Shown here in pieces: positions 41,948 to 52,231 of a DNA stretch of 64,000 nucleotides. The position numbers and the translations under genes were made by a program. Within the stretch, counting starts at the first letter, position 1. Every line of letters begins with the position of its first letter. The DNA comes from Paracoccaceae bacterium (GTDB taxonomy: Bacteria; Pseudomonadota; Alphaproteobacteria; Rhodobacterales; Rhodobacteraceae), in assembly GCA_019911965.1 (NCBI GenBank), contig JAIOJF010000029.1:119451-183450 (forward strand), written 5' to 3'. Below the pieces are notes generated by a model. That model saw nothing but the letters and a program-made list of their open reading frames with translations, did no database searches and had not been told where the DNA came from.

Positions 41948-42612
41948 CACGGCAATTGAAATCCGAGCGGCGCGGTGTTGCGCCCGGCAAGGCGAAACAT
42001 CTGGTGATCTTCCTGCATGGCTATGGGGCCGATGGCGCCGATCTGCTGGGCCTGGCCGATCCGCTGGCGCCGCATATCCCCGATACCGCGTTTTACGCCC
42101 CCGATGCGCCGAACAAATGTTCGGGCAATCCGTTCGGCTATGAATGGTTCCCGATCCCCTGGCTGGACGGCTCCAGCGAGGAAGCGGCAAGTGCCGGCAT
42201 GGCGCAATCGGTTGACGATCTGAACGCCTTTATTGACGGCGCGATCAAGGACGAAGGCGTCGCGGCGGACAAGACGATCCTGATCGGATTTTCCCAAGGC
42301 ACGATGATGGCTTTGCATATCGCGCCACGCCGGGCTGGGCCTTTGGGCGGGCTGGTCGGGTTTTCCGGCCGCCTGCTGGCACCCGAAACGCTTGAGGCGG
42401 AAACCGTCAGCCGCCTGCCCATCGTGCTGATCCACGGCGACGAGGATCCGATGGTGCCGATCGCCTCGCTTCCGGCGGCGGCGGATGCGCTGGTGAAGGC
42501 CGGTTTCGAGGTCTACACCCATATTTCCAAGGGCACCGGGCACGGAATTGCCCCCGACGGTCTGGGCGTTGCGGTTCAGTTCATGCGCGAGAAGCTGGGC
42601 ATAACCGCCTGA
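41944..42612 (+). CDS. Carboxylesterase/phospholipase-type alpha/beta hydrolase
   Basis: A 222-residue small serine esterase of the YpfH/EstB type. Nucleophile S117 in LIGFSQGTMMAL, Asp in LIHGDEDPMVP, His in GTGHGIAPDG; oxyanion region IFLHGYGADGADLLGLA. No signal peptide. It ends the cbiD-cobK-glycosylase-esterase coupled run. Natural substrate unknown. Confidence 0.88.
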   Translation: MTRQLKSERRGVAPGKAKHLVIFLHGYGADGADLLGLADPLAPHIPDTAFYAPDAPNKCSGNPFGYEWFPIPWLDGSSEEAASAGMAQSVDDLNAFIDGAIKDEGVAADKTILIGFSQGTMMALHIAPRRAGPLGGLVGFSGRLLAPETLEAETVSRLPIVLIHGDEDPMVPIASLPAAADALVKAGFEVYTHISKGTGHGIAPDGLGVAVQFMREKLGITA

Positions 42613-42689
42613 AAGAAAGACTGAAAATCAAACCGTGCACAGGTACTGAATTGCGGGGATAACCAAGTTCATCCCCTCCATATTGGGGC

Positions 42690-42717
42690 TTGCCTGCATC
42701 ACTGGGCGATATATAGT
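42690..42717 (+). promoter_or_regulatory. Candidate promoter of the HNH endonuclease gene
   Basis: TTGCCT at 42690-42695, 16-base spacer, TATAGT at 42712-42717, 77 bases before the ATG. A perfect 14-base palindrome GCCGCAATTGCGGC (42756-42769) lies in the leader and could be an operator or hairpin. Confidence 0.5.
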
Positions 42718-42794
42718 TTCCCCGACAGCCGGGAACGGCCAGCGCCGTTTCTCAGGCCGCAATTGCGGCTGGTGGTCATGGGGGCGATGGGTCG

Positions 42795-43379
42795 ATGGAC
42801 GGGGATTTCTCTACCAGTTTTGTACGTCACGGGGCGGGACCGGCGCAGCATCCGGCGCTGGTACTGAATGCGGATTACCGGCCACTGTCCTATCTGCCGC
42901 TGTCTCTCTGGTCTTGGCAGGAGGCGATCAAGGCGGTCTGGCTGGACCGGGTCGCGATCCTGGCGGAATATGACGACGTGGTGCGCTCGCCCTCGACGAC
43001 GATCCGCATTCCTTCGGTGGTGGTGCTGAAAGATTACGTGAAACCGGCGAAATCCACCGCCTTCACCCGGTTCAACCTGTTCCTGCGCGACGAGTTCACC
43101 TGCCAGTATTGCGGCTCGAAAGGGGAGTTGACCTTCGATCACGTGGTGCCACGCGCCCGCGGCGGGCGCACTACCTGGGAAAACGTGGTGGCAGCCTGTG
43201 GGCCGTGCAACCTGCGCAAAGGCTCGCGTCCGCTGAAACAATCCGGCCTGTCGCTGCGCCGCGCCCCGCGCCGCCCGGGGGCCGAGGAATTGCGCAATAC
43301 CGGGCGCAAGTTCCCGCCCAATCACCTGCATGAAAGCTGGATGGATTTCCTGTACTGGGACGTCGAACTGGAAGACTGA
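42795..43379 (+). CDS. HNH endonuclease domain protein
   Basis: A 194-residue protein with a zinc-type HNH domain: CQYCG, then LTFDHVVPRARGG (catalytic His) and NVVAACGPCNLRKG. The N-terminal half (VLNADYRPLSYLPLSLWSWQEAI) is conserved in a family widespread as a single chromosomal gene in alphaproteobacteria, not tied to restriction or phage. Biological role unknown. Start at 42795; it has its own promoter and is followed closely (15 bases) by the Fe-S protein gene. Confidence 0.88.
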   Translation: MDGDFSTSFVRHGAGPAQHPALVLNADYRPLSYLPLSLWSWQEAIKAVWLDRVAILAEYDDVVRSPSTTIRIPSVVVLKDYVKPAKSTAFTRFNLFLRDEFTCQYCGSKGELTFDHVVPRARGGRTTWENVVAACGPCNLRKGSRPLKQSGLSLRRAPRRPGAEELRNTGRKFPPNHLHESWMDFLYWDVELED

Positions 43380-43394
43380 GGAACAGGAGCGCCG

Positions 43395-44618
43395 ATGGCC
43401 TGGCCGCGCAATGCCCCCGGGGCAGACATTACCGATGCCATGCGCGACGATTGGGAACGCCGGTTCGGTGCCAGCGACAAGGCGCTGGGCTTCGAGGTTG
43501 GCCGCGATTTCCAGCCCTTCGAGCAGATGAACGACATCTTCACCCGCGCCTTCTGGGACGATGCGGTGAAATCCGACGACAGCACCGCCTTCTTCGACAG
43601 CTACCGCGTGGCACCGGAAGCGCGCAAGGGCCACGGCTTTTCGCAAAAGGATTTCGCGCTCAGGAATGCAAGCTGGATCATCTCGGATCTGATTTCCAAT
43701 CGCGGTGCCGAAATGGGCATGCGCGAGGGGTTTCAGGCGGCGATTGTCGCCGATACCCCGGTGGCCGAACGTCAGGTGCCGATTACGGATGCGCGTGCCG
43801 AAACCGCCGAGATCAAACGCATCGCCCGCCTGTTCGGGGCGGATCTGGTCGGCGTGACGGAGGTTGACGAGCGCTGGCATTACGGCGCGCGGGTCGATAC
43901 CCGCGATCTCAGCCCGGCGGAAAACTCCCTGCCCGACGGCATCACCCATGTCATCGTGATGGCGCATGCGATGGATTTCGATCTGGTCGAAACCTATCCT
44001 TCGGCGCTGGCCGGGGCCTCGACCGGGCGCGAATACTCCCACGAGGCCGCGATCTGCATTCAGCTTGCCGCTTATATTCGCGGGCTCGGGCATCAGGCGG
44101 TGGCCTCGATGAACGATACCGCTTTGGTGATCCCCTATGCGATCAAGGCGGGCCTGGGCGAATATGGCCGCAACCAGATGGTGATCACGCCGGAATTCGG
44201 GCCAAGGGTGCGGTTTTCCAAGATATTCACCTCGCTGCCGCTGATTGCCGATGCGCCGAAACCTCTTGGCATTACCGCCTATTGCCACGGCTGCACCATC
44301 TGCGCCGATGCCTGCCCGCCGCGCGCCTTGCCGAAAGGTGCGCCGGATTTCGGGCCGGACAATCCCTCCTGCATCACCGGCGTGAAGAAATGGTCGGCGG
44401 ATTGCGAGAAATGCTTTGGCTACTGGGCCAAGCTGCGCACCGATTGCGCGATCTGCATGCGGGTCTGCCCGTTCAACCGCCGCTATGATCGCTGGCAGGA
44501 TCGGGCCTGGCGCTGGCTGGCCACCGGGCGGTGGCGGCGGCTGGCGCAGGCCTGGGCGGCGCGCGCGGGTGTGCGGGCGCGGTTGAAGCCGCAGGATTGG
44601 TGGCAACGGGGCGGCTGA
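43395..44618 (+). CDS. Cytosolic reductive-dehalogenase-like Fe-S protein
   Basis: A 407-residue protein with two [4Fe-4S] ferredoxin-type clusters (CHGCTICADACPP from C297; CEKC and CAICMRVCPF further on) and the segment GLGEYGRNQMVITPEFGPRVR, which closely resembles the cobalamin-binding core of reductive dehalogenases; QueG is a more distant relative. It has no Tat signal, unlike respiratory RdhA, and lacks the fused flavin/ferredoxin reductase of aerobic catabolic RdhA, so it is a short cytosolic form. The C-terminal tail is Trp/Arg-rich. It lies 2.1 kb from cbiD-cobK. Whether it dehalogenates or does another B12-dependent reduction is unknown. Confidence 0.72.
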   Translation: MAWPRNAPGADITDAMRDDWERRFGASDKALGFEVGRDFQPFEQMNDIFTRAFWDDAVKSDDSTAFFDSYRVAPEARKGHGFSQKDFALRNASWIISDLISNRGAEMGMREGFQAAIVADTPVAERQVPITDARAETAEIKRIARLFGADLVGVTEVDERWHYGARVDTRDLSPAENSLPDGITHVIVMAHAMDFDLVETYPSALAGASTGREYSHEAAICIQLAAYIRGLGHQAVASMNDTALVIPYAIKAGLGEYGRNQMVITPEFGPRVRFSKIFTSLPLIADAPKPLGITAYCHGCTICADACPPRALPKGAPDFGPDNPSCITGVKKWSADCEKCFGYWAKLRTDCAICMRVCPFNRRYDRWQDRAWRWLATGRWRRLAQAWAARAGVRARLKPQDWWQRGG

Positions 44619-44655
44619 GGCCCGGCGTTGCCGCCGGACCAGGGCCAGGCTGTGC

Positions 44656-46602
<1,947 letters not shown>

Positions 46603-46641
46603 GGTACTGGTCCTGTCTTGTTTCGCTGTGCCGGGGCGCAG

Positions 46642-46662
46642 GCCCCGCAGCAGGTGCGGGGC
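46642..46662. promoter_or_regulatory. Hairpin between livF-like gene and acs
   Basis: GCCCCGCA (46642-46649) and TGCGGGGC (46655-46662) form a perfect eight-bp stem with a five-base loop in the 88-base gap. It may set relative mRNA levels of the transporter and acs. Its CCGCA/TGCGG core resembles the 33256 repeats. Confidence 0.45.
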
Positions 46663-46690
46663 AGGTCCCGGTGCGGCCCGGGCAAGCCGG

Positions 46691-47476
46691 TCAGATGGCG
46701 AGATATTCGTGGCGCAGCGCCTCGTTGTCCAGCACCTCTTTGGCGGTGCCGTCGAACACCACCTTGCCGGTATCGAGGATCACCGCCCGGTCGGCCAGGT
46801 TCAGCGCGGCCACGGCATTCTGTTCCACGATGACGGTGGTGATGCCCTGTTCCTTGATGTGGCGCAGGGTCTTTTCGATCTCGTGCACGATCACCGGTGC
46901 CAGCCCTTCATAGGGTTCATCCAGCAGCAGCACCTTGATGTCGCGCGCCAATGCGCGGCCGATGGCCAGCATCTGCTGTTCGCCGCCCGACAGGGTGGTG
47001 CCCTCCTGCTTGCGCCGTTCGCCCAGGCGCGGGAACAGGCTGTAGATCCGTTCGACCGACCAGCCGATCGGCGGCGCGATCTGCGCCAGTTGCAGGTTTT
47101 CCTCGACCGTCAGGCCCTGGATGATGCGCCGGTCTTCCGGCACCAGCCCGACCCCGGCCTGCGCGGCGTCATAGGACGCCATCGTGTGGATCGGCTGATG
47201 ATCCAGCCAGACTTCGCCATGCGTCAGCATCGGCGAGCCGACCCGGGCAATCGCCCGCAAAGTCGAGGTCTTGCCGGCACCGTTACGCCCCAGCAGGGCG
47301 AGGATTTCGCCTTCGTGGACGTTGAAGGTGACGCCCTGCACGATATAGCTTTCGCCGTAATAGGCATGGATATCGTAGACCGAGAAATAGGCCGGCGCGG
47401 TGGCCGCCTGGTTGGCGTGGCGCGAAAAGTCGGGTCGCTCCATATTTGCCAGCTTGCTGTCGTCTGTAAGGGTCAT
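46691..47476 (-). CDS. livF: Branched-chain-type ABC transporter ATPase (LivF-like)
   Basis: A 261-residue ATPase: Walker [17 protein letters not shown], signature [15 protein letters not shown], Walker [14 protein letters not shown], typical of LivF. About 30 N-terminal residues precede the usual start; GGAG upstream of 47476 supports it. Twelve bases from livG. The cargo need not be an amino acid: HAAT-family members also carry urea, amides and other small solutes. Confidence 0.92.
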   Translation of the reverse strand: MTLTDDSKLANMERPDFSRHANQAATAPAYFSVYDIHAYYGESYIVQGVTFNVHEGEILALLGRNGAGKTSTLRAIARVGSPMLTHGEVWLDHQPIHTMASYDAAQAGVGLVPEDRRIIQGLTVEENLQLAQIAPPIGWSVERIYSLFPRLGERRKQEGTTLSGGEQQMLAIGRALARDIKVLLLDEPYEGLAPVIVHEIEKTLRHIKEQGITTVIVEQNAVAALNLADRAVILDTGKVVFDGTAKEVLDNEALRHEYLAI

Positions 47477-47488
47477 GGTCCGGCTCCG

Positions 47489-48244
47489 TTAATGCGCAGT
47501 ACCCAGGTAGGCTTCCTGGACTTTCGGGTGGCCTTTGATCTTTTCCGGCACGTCTTCGACAATCGGGGTTCCCTGGGCCAGCACGGTGATCCGGTCGGCC
47601 AAGGAGAACACCACATGCATGTCGTGTTCGATGATCGCCATCGTGATGCCGCGCTGCTTCTGGATATCTTTCAGTAGCTCGATCGTGTTGTTGGTATCGG
47701 CCCGCGCCATGCCGGCGGTGGGTTCGTCCAGCAACAGCAGTTTCGGGTCCTGTGCCAGGCACATCGCCATTTCCAGCCGCCGCTTGTCGCCGCGCGACAG
47801 CGAAGCCGAGTGCATGTCGCGCTTTTCGATCATCGAGACATCGACAAGCATCTGTTCGGCCTTTTCGACGATATCGGTCTCGTTTTCGACGGTCTTGAAC
47901 GGTTGCAGGCGGAACGAGCCGTCGCGCTTGGCGAAACAGGCGATCATCACGTTTTCAAATACCGTCAGTTCCGAGAATATCTCGGGCGTCTGGAACACCC
48001 TTGAGACCCCAAGCTGATTGATCTGGTGCGGCTTGATGCCCAGCAGCGAATGGCCCTCGAACATCACCGACCCGGTATCGGGGATCAGCTTGCCGACAAA
48101 GCAGTTCAGCAGGGTCGATTTGCCGGCACCGTTCGGTCCGATGATGGCGTGAACCGTGCCTTCCTCGACCGAGAGATTGACATCGCTCAGCGCCTTCAGG
48201 CCGCCGAAACGCTTGGAGACGTCCTTGACTTCGAGAATGCCCAT
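47489..48244 (-). CDS. livG: Branched-chain-type ABC transporter ATPase (LivG-like)
   Basis: A 251-residue ATPase with Walker A IGPNGAGKSTLLNCF, signature LSRGDKRRLEMAMCLA (a divergent form of LSGGQ), Walker B LLLLDEPTAGMARAD and the LivG-type VFQTPEIF switch. The SRGDKR signature is a known variant in HAAT ATPases. It lies two bases after the livM stop codon in the same unit. Confidence 0.92.
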   Translation of the reverse strand: MGILEVKDVSKRFGGLKALSDVNLSVEEGTVHAIIGPNGAGKSTLLNCFVGKLIPDTGSVMFEGHSLLGIKPHQINQLGVSRVFQTPEIFSELTVFENVMIACFAKRDGSFRLQPFKTVENETDIVEKAEQMLVDVSMIEKRDMHSASLSRGDKRRLEMAMCLAQDPKLLLLDEPTAGMARADTNNTIELLKDIQKQRGITMAIIEHDMHVVFSLADRITVLAQGTPIVEDVPEKIKGHPKVQEAYLGTAH

Positions 48245-48246
48245 GC

Positions 48247-49494
48247 TCAGAACTCCTCTTTTTCGGCGACATAGGCGACATGTTCGGGCTGATGCGTCGC
48301 ATCGGCCGTCTTTTCCTTGCGGTCGGTGCCGCGGATGAACCGCCAGATACGGGTGCCGCCTTCAACCAGCCCGCCGGGCAGGAAGATCACCACCAGCATG
48401 AACAGGACACCCAGCGTCAGGTGCCAGCCCTTGCCGACGAAGAAATGCAGAACCCAGACAATTGCATCTTCCAGACCGTCCGGCATCCAGGCGAACCATT
48501 GATGCAGCACGTTGTCGTTGATCTTGGAGAAGATGTTCTCGAAATACTTGATGAAGCCCGCGCCCAGCACCGGCCCCATCAGGGTTCCGGCACCGCCGAG
48601 GATGGTCATCAGCACCACCGTGCCGCTTTCCGTCCACTGCATGCGCTCCGCACCGGCCAGTGGGTCCATCGCCGCCAGCAGGCCACCGGCCAGCCCGGCA
48701 TACATGCCGGAAATCACGAAGGCTGCCAGCGTATAGGGCCTTGAATGCACGCCGGTATAGTTCAGGCGGTTCTGGTTGGTCTTGATCGCGCGCAGCATCA
48801 ACCCGAACGGCGAGCGGAAGATGCGCAGCGACAGATAGAAGGCCAGGATCGCGATCACGGCACAGAAGTAGTAGCCGTTGTTGAAGGTGAACTGCCAGTC
48901 GCCGAATTGCGGCGTCCAGAAGTTTTCCCGCATCACGATGCCGAAGAAATGCGGGCTGCTCGGCTCGGTCGCGCCCAGCAGAACCTGCGGGTCGTTGCCG
49001 TAAACCTGAAGCCCGGTTTCGCCATTGGTGATGGTGGTGCCCACGAAACGACCGAACAGGTCTGAATACGAGATCACGAACATCATCTGCGCGAAGGCCA
49101 GTGTCAGGATCGAGAAGTAGATGCCCGAGCGGCGAAGCGAGATGAAGCCGATGCCAAGCGCGACGATGCCCGACACGACCACCGCCAGCGGCAGGCCCCA
49201 GATCACGTTGTAATCCAAAAGCTTGTACATCCAGACCACGGCGTAAGAGCCGATGCCCAGGAAGGCGGCGTGGCCGAAGGACAGGTAGCCTGTCAGTCCG
49301 AACAGGATGTTGAAGCCGATGGCGAAGATGCCGAAGATGGCGAAGCGCTGCATCAGGTCAGGATAACCGGCGTTGAACTGCGCCATGCCGGACCCTTCGG
49401 GGAAGGGTTGCAGCAGGACCGGCGTTGCCAGGGTCAAAAAGATGACGATCAGCAGGAAGCGGGAGTCTTTTTCGTTGAGGCCCAGGATTTTCAT
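48247..49494 (-). CDS. livM: Branched-chain-type ABC transporter permease (LivM-like)
   Basis: A 415-residue permease, longer than many LivM. It contains the LivM signature [20 protein letters not shown] and the motif [37 protein letters not shown]. About 70 residues in the middle ([20 protein letters not shown] and on) form an enlarged periplasmic loop. It is three bases from livH. Confidence 0.92.
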   Translation of the reverse strand: MKILGLNEKDSRFLLIVIFLTLATPVLLQPFPEGSGMAQFNAGYPDLMQRFAIFGIFAIGFNILFGLTGYLSFGHAAFLGIGSYAVVWMYKLLDYNVIWGLPLAVVVSGIVALGIGFISLRRSGIYFSILTLAFAQMMFVISYSDLFGRFVGTTITNGETGLQVYGNDPQVLLGATEPSSPHFFGIVMRENFWTPQFGDWQFTFNNGYYFCAVIAILAFYLSLRIFRSPFGLMLRAIKTNQNRLNYTGVHSRPYTLAAFVISGMYAGLAGGLLAAMDPLAGAERMQWTESGTVVLMTILGGAGTLMGPVLGAGFIKYFENIFSKINDNVLHQWFAWMPDGLEDAIVWVLHFFVGKGWHLTLGVLFMLVVIFLPGGLVEGGTRIWRFIRGTDRKEKTADATHQPEHVAYVAEKEEF

Positions 49495-49497
49495 GTC

Positions 49498-50532
49498 TTA
49501 TTCCTCCATCACGCCTTTGCGCCCCATCAGGCCACGCGGACGCGTCAGCAGGATGATGATGGCGACGAGGTAGATGATGATCTGGTCAATGCCCGGGATG
49601 ATGTCCTTGAAGACGTTCATCGAGGCGAAACTTTCAAGGATGCCCAGCAGGAAGCCCGCGGCCACCGCGCCTTCCAGCGAGCCCATGCCGCCAACCACGA
49701 CGACAACGAAGCTCAGCACCAGGAAATCCATGCCCATATGGTAATTGGGCGAGTTGATCGGTGTGTACATCACCCCGGCCAGGCCTGCCACGGCGGCGGC
49801 GACACCGAACATGATGGTGAAGCGGCGGTCGATATTGATGCCGAGGATGCCGACGGTTTCGCGGTCGGCCATGCCGGCCCGCACCACCATGCCGAAGGTG
49901 GTGAAACGCAGGAACGAGAACACCGCGACGATGACGACGCCGGAAAACAGGAAGTAGATCAGCCGCCAATACGGGTAGATGATGGCGTTTTCGGGAAATC
50001 CGACCAGCATTCCGAAGTCGATCGAGCCCTGGAACATGGCCGGTGCCGGGGTGGGGATCGGATTGGCACCGAAGAACGCCTTGACGATCTCCTGCAACAC
50101 GATGGCCAGACCGAAGGTCACCAGGATCTGGTCGGCATGCGGGCGCTTGTAGAAATGCTTGATCAGGCCACGTTCCATCGCCCAGCCGGCGAACAGCATG
50201 ATCGGGATCGAGAACAGGATTGCCAGCGGCACCGCCCAGTCGATGATCGCGGCACCGATTTCGGTTCCGAACCAGCTTTCGACATAGGCGGTCTTGATCT
50301 TCGCCGGATTGCCCAGGAAATCGAGCTTGGTCGGGTCGATGGTTTCAAAGCTGATATTCAGGATCTGGCTCAGGCCGACGGCGCAGAAGGCACCGATCAT
50401 GAAGATCGCGCCATGCGCGAAGTTGACCACGCCGAGCGTGCCGAAGATCAGGGTCAGGCCAAGCGCGATCAGCGCATAGGCGCTGCCCTTGTCCAGACCG
50501 TTCAGGATTTGCAGAAGGATTGCGTCCATCAT
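49498..50532 (-). CDS. livH: Branched-chain-type ABC transporter permease (LivH-like)
   Basis: A 344-residue permease with the LivH signature GSAYALIALGLTLIFGTLGVVNFAHGAIFMIGAF. A segment of about 40 residues (TKLDFLGNPAKIKTAYVESW) is inserted after the second helix compared with the usual 300-residue LivH. The start at the tandem ATG (50532) follows GGGTGGGA. Confidence 0.92.
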   Translation of the reverse strand: MMDAILLQILNGLDKGSAYALIALGLTLIFGTLGVVNFAHGAIFMIGAFCAVGLSQILNISFETIDPTKLDFLGNPAKIKTAYVESWFGTEIGAAIIDWAVPLAILFSIPIMLFAGWAMERGLIKHFYKRPHADQILVTFGLAIVLQEIVKAFFGANPIPTPAPAMFQGSIDFGMLVGFPENAIIYPYWRLIYFLFSGVVIVAVFSFLRFTTFGMVVRAGMADRETVGILGINIDRRFTIMFGVAAAVAGLAGVMYTPINSPNYHMGMDFLVLSFVVVVVGGMGSLEGAVAAGFLLGILESFASMNVFKDIIPGIDQIIIYLVAIIILLTRPRGLMGRKGVMEE

Positions 50533-50581
50533 TCCCACCCGTGATTCATGGAAGATTGCCGGCGTTCATCATGCCGGAAGT

Positions 50582-50624
50582 CCGGCCCCGCATCCAACCG
50601 GGGAGGTTTCGGATGCGGGGCCGG
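50582..50624. promoter_or_regulatory. Strong hairpin between the binding-protein gene and livH
   Basis: CCGGCCCCGCATCC (50582-50595) and GGATGCGGGGCCGG (50611-50624) are exact inverted repeats, a 14-bp stem with a 15-base loop. There is no T-run after it on the minus strand. Its position between binding protein and permease is the usual place for a stem that stabilises the upstream message, giving binding-protein excess. Confidence 0.75.
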
Positions 50625-50655
50625 TGAGAACCCCTAGGCGGGGAACCTTGCGGTC

Positions 50656-51999
50656 TTATGCACCGGGGTTGCACTGACCCAGATCGCCACCGGCGAACAT
50701 CGGGTGATCCGGAGCGTACTCGACCTGCGCGCGCGGCGTGACTTCCACGATTTCCAGCGCGTCGTACTCGTTCTCGGCGTCTTTCTTGCCCTGCATGACC
50801 AGCACGTCCTTGAAGCACTGGTGATCGGCGGCGCGATAGAGCGTCGGGCCGTTGCCGAGGCCATCGAACTCAAAGCCCTCAAGGGCTTCGACGATGCCAC
50901 AGGGGTTGAACGTGCCGGCACGCTCGGCAGCATCTGCATAGAGCAGGGTCTGCGCGTAGACGGTCTGCGCGGCGTTCGACGGCGGGAAGCCGTACTTGGT
51001 GCCGAACGACTTGACGAATGCCTTGGTGCCTTCGTCCTGCAGTTTCCACGACCAGTTGGTCGAGCCGAACACGCCTTCGATATTCTTGCCGGCACCCTTT
51101 GCCATCAGCTCGGAGTAAAGCGGCACGACGATCTCGAACTGCTTGCCGTTGACCATCTTGTCGCGCAGGCCGAACTGAACCGCCTGGGTCAGCGAGTTGA
51201 CCATGTTCCCGCCGTAATGGTTCAGAACCAGCACATCGGCACCCGAATTCAGAACCGGAGCGATATAGGACGAGAAGTCGGTCGAAGCCAGCGGCGTCAG
51301 CACGTTGTTGACGGTCTGCCAGCCGATGCCTTCGGTCGCGGCCTGGATCGACGCCTGCTGCGTCCAGCCCCAGGTGTAGTCGGCGGTCAGGTGATAGGCC
51401 TTGCGGTCGGAACCGTAAGCATTGTTCAGCACCGGTGCCAGCGCGGCACCCGACATGTAGGCGTTGAAGAAGTGACGGAAACCGTTCGCCTTCTTGTCCT
51501 TGCCGGTGGTGTCGTTGGAATGCGTCAGGCCGGCCATGAAGATGACGCCGGCTTCCTGGCAGAGGCCCTGTACAGCCACCGCCACGCCCGAGGACGAACC
51601 GCCGGTGATCATGATCGCGCCGTCTTTTTCGATCATCGACTTGGCCGATGCGCGGGCCGCGTCCGATTTGGTCTGGGTGTCGCCGGTCACATAGGCGACC
51701 TTCTTGCCCAGGATGCCGTTGCCCTTCAGCGCCTTGGACGAGAAGGTGTTCATCGCACCGCCATCGCCTTCGCCGTTCAGATGCTCGACCGCCAGGAGAT
51801 AGGCACGCAGCTCGTCGGCGCCTTCTTCAGCATAGGGGCCGGTCTGCGGAACGTTGAAGCCGAGGGTAACGGTACCGCCCGTCGGTTCGTTGGTATAGGC
51901 GCTCGCGGCACCGGTAAACACCATCGGCATCGCCAGGCCGGCGCCGGCAACGGCTCCGGTCTGCAACAGGCGCCGACGGGTGGGGTGAATAATAGACAT
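50656..51999 (-). CDS. ABC transporter substrate-binding protein, HAAT family, Tat-exported
   Basis: A 447-residue Peripla_BP_6-type binding protein. The N-terminus has a twin-arginine signal, RRRLLQTGAVAGAGLAMP, cleaved near GAASA. The mature part has VTLGFNVPQTGPYAEEGADE and GGSSSGVAVAVQGLCQEAGV. It is larger than LivK (about 345) and nearer to amide/urea-type binding proteins. GGGAGGAAATTC precedes the ATG. First gene of the leftward unit, divergent from the ScfR-type regulator. Given acs and the regulators, a short-chain acid or its amide is a plausible ligand. Confidence 0.9.
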   Translation of the reverse strand: MSIIHPTRRRLLQTGAVAGAGLAMPMVFTGAASAYTNEPTGGTVTLGFNVPQTGPYAEEGADELRAYLLAVEHLNGEGDGGAMNTFSSKALKGNGILGKKVAYVTGDTQTKSDAARASAKSMIEKDGAIMITGGSSSGVAVAVQGLCQEAGVIFMAGLTHSNDTTGKDKKANGFRHFFNAYMSGAALAPVLNNAYGSDRKAYHLTADYTWGWTQQASIQAATEGIGWQTVNNVLTPLASTDFSSYIAPVLNSGADVLVLNHYGGNMVNSLTQAVQFGLRDKMVNGKQFEIVVPLYSELMAKGAGKNIEGVFGSTNWSWKLQDEGTKAFVKSFGTKYGFPPSNAAQTVYAQTLLYADAAERAGTFNPCGIVEALEGFEFDGLGNGPTLYRAADHQCFKDVLVMQGKKDAENEYDALEIVEVTPRAQVEYAPDHPMFAGGDLGQCNPGA

Positions 52000-52164
52000 G
52001 AATTTCCTCCCATTCGTGTCACGTGTAAGACCGGCACGGGTCTGCGCCGGTCGGGCCAGGTAATTGGCTGGTCACATAATTTCAATTTCTGTGTAAACAA
52101 AGCAACAAATTATTGTTGTGAAACGAAAAGTTAGTAAATAATTCAACATTTGGATTGCTGCTGG

Positions 52165-52180
52165 TGTAAATAACTTTACA
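52165..52180. promoter_or_regulatory. Inverted repeat in the acs-transporter/regulator divergent region
   Basis: TGTAAA-TAAC-TTTACA: exact six-base arms with a four-base spacer, 52 bases before the regulator start. A further TGTAAA half-site lies at 52092-52097. The whole region 52,060-52,200 is AT-rich in a GC-rich neighbourhood, as expected for a shared control region. Confidence 0.5.
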
Positions 52181-52231
52181 ATGCACTGCACAGAGGCCTG
52201 TATTTCCTTAAGGAATCTGACGGAGGGTAAA

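Noticed and set aside
42795..43379. Restriction or homing endonuclease in a mobile element
   Set aside because: Composition and neighbours are ordinary chromosomal; this HNH family is a common single gene in alphaproteobacteria.
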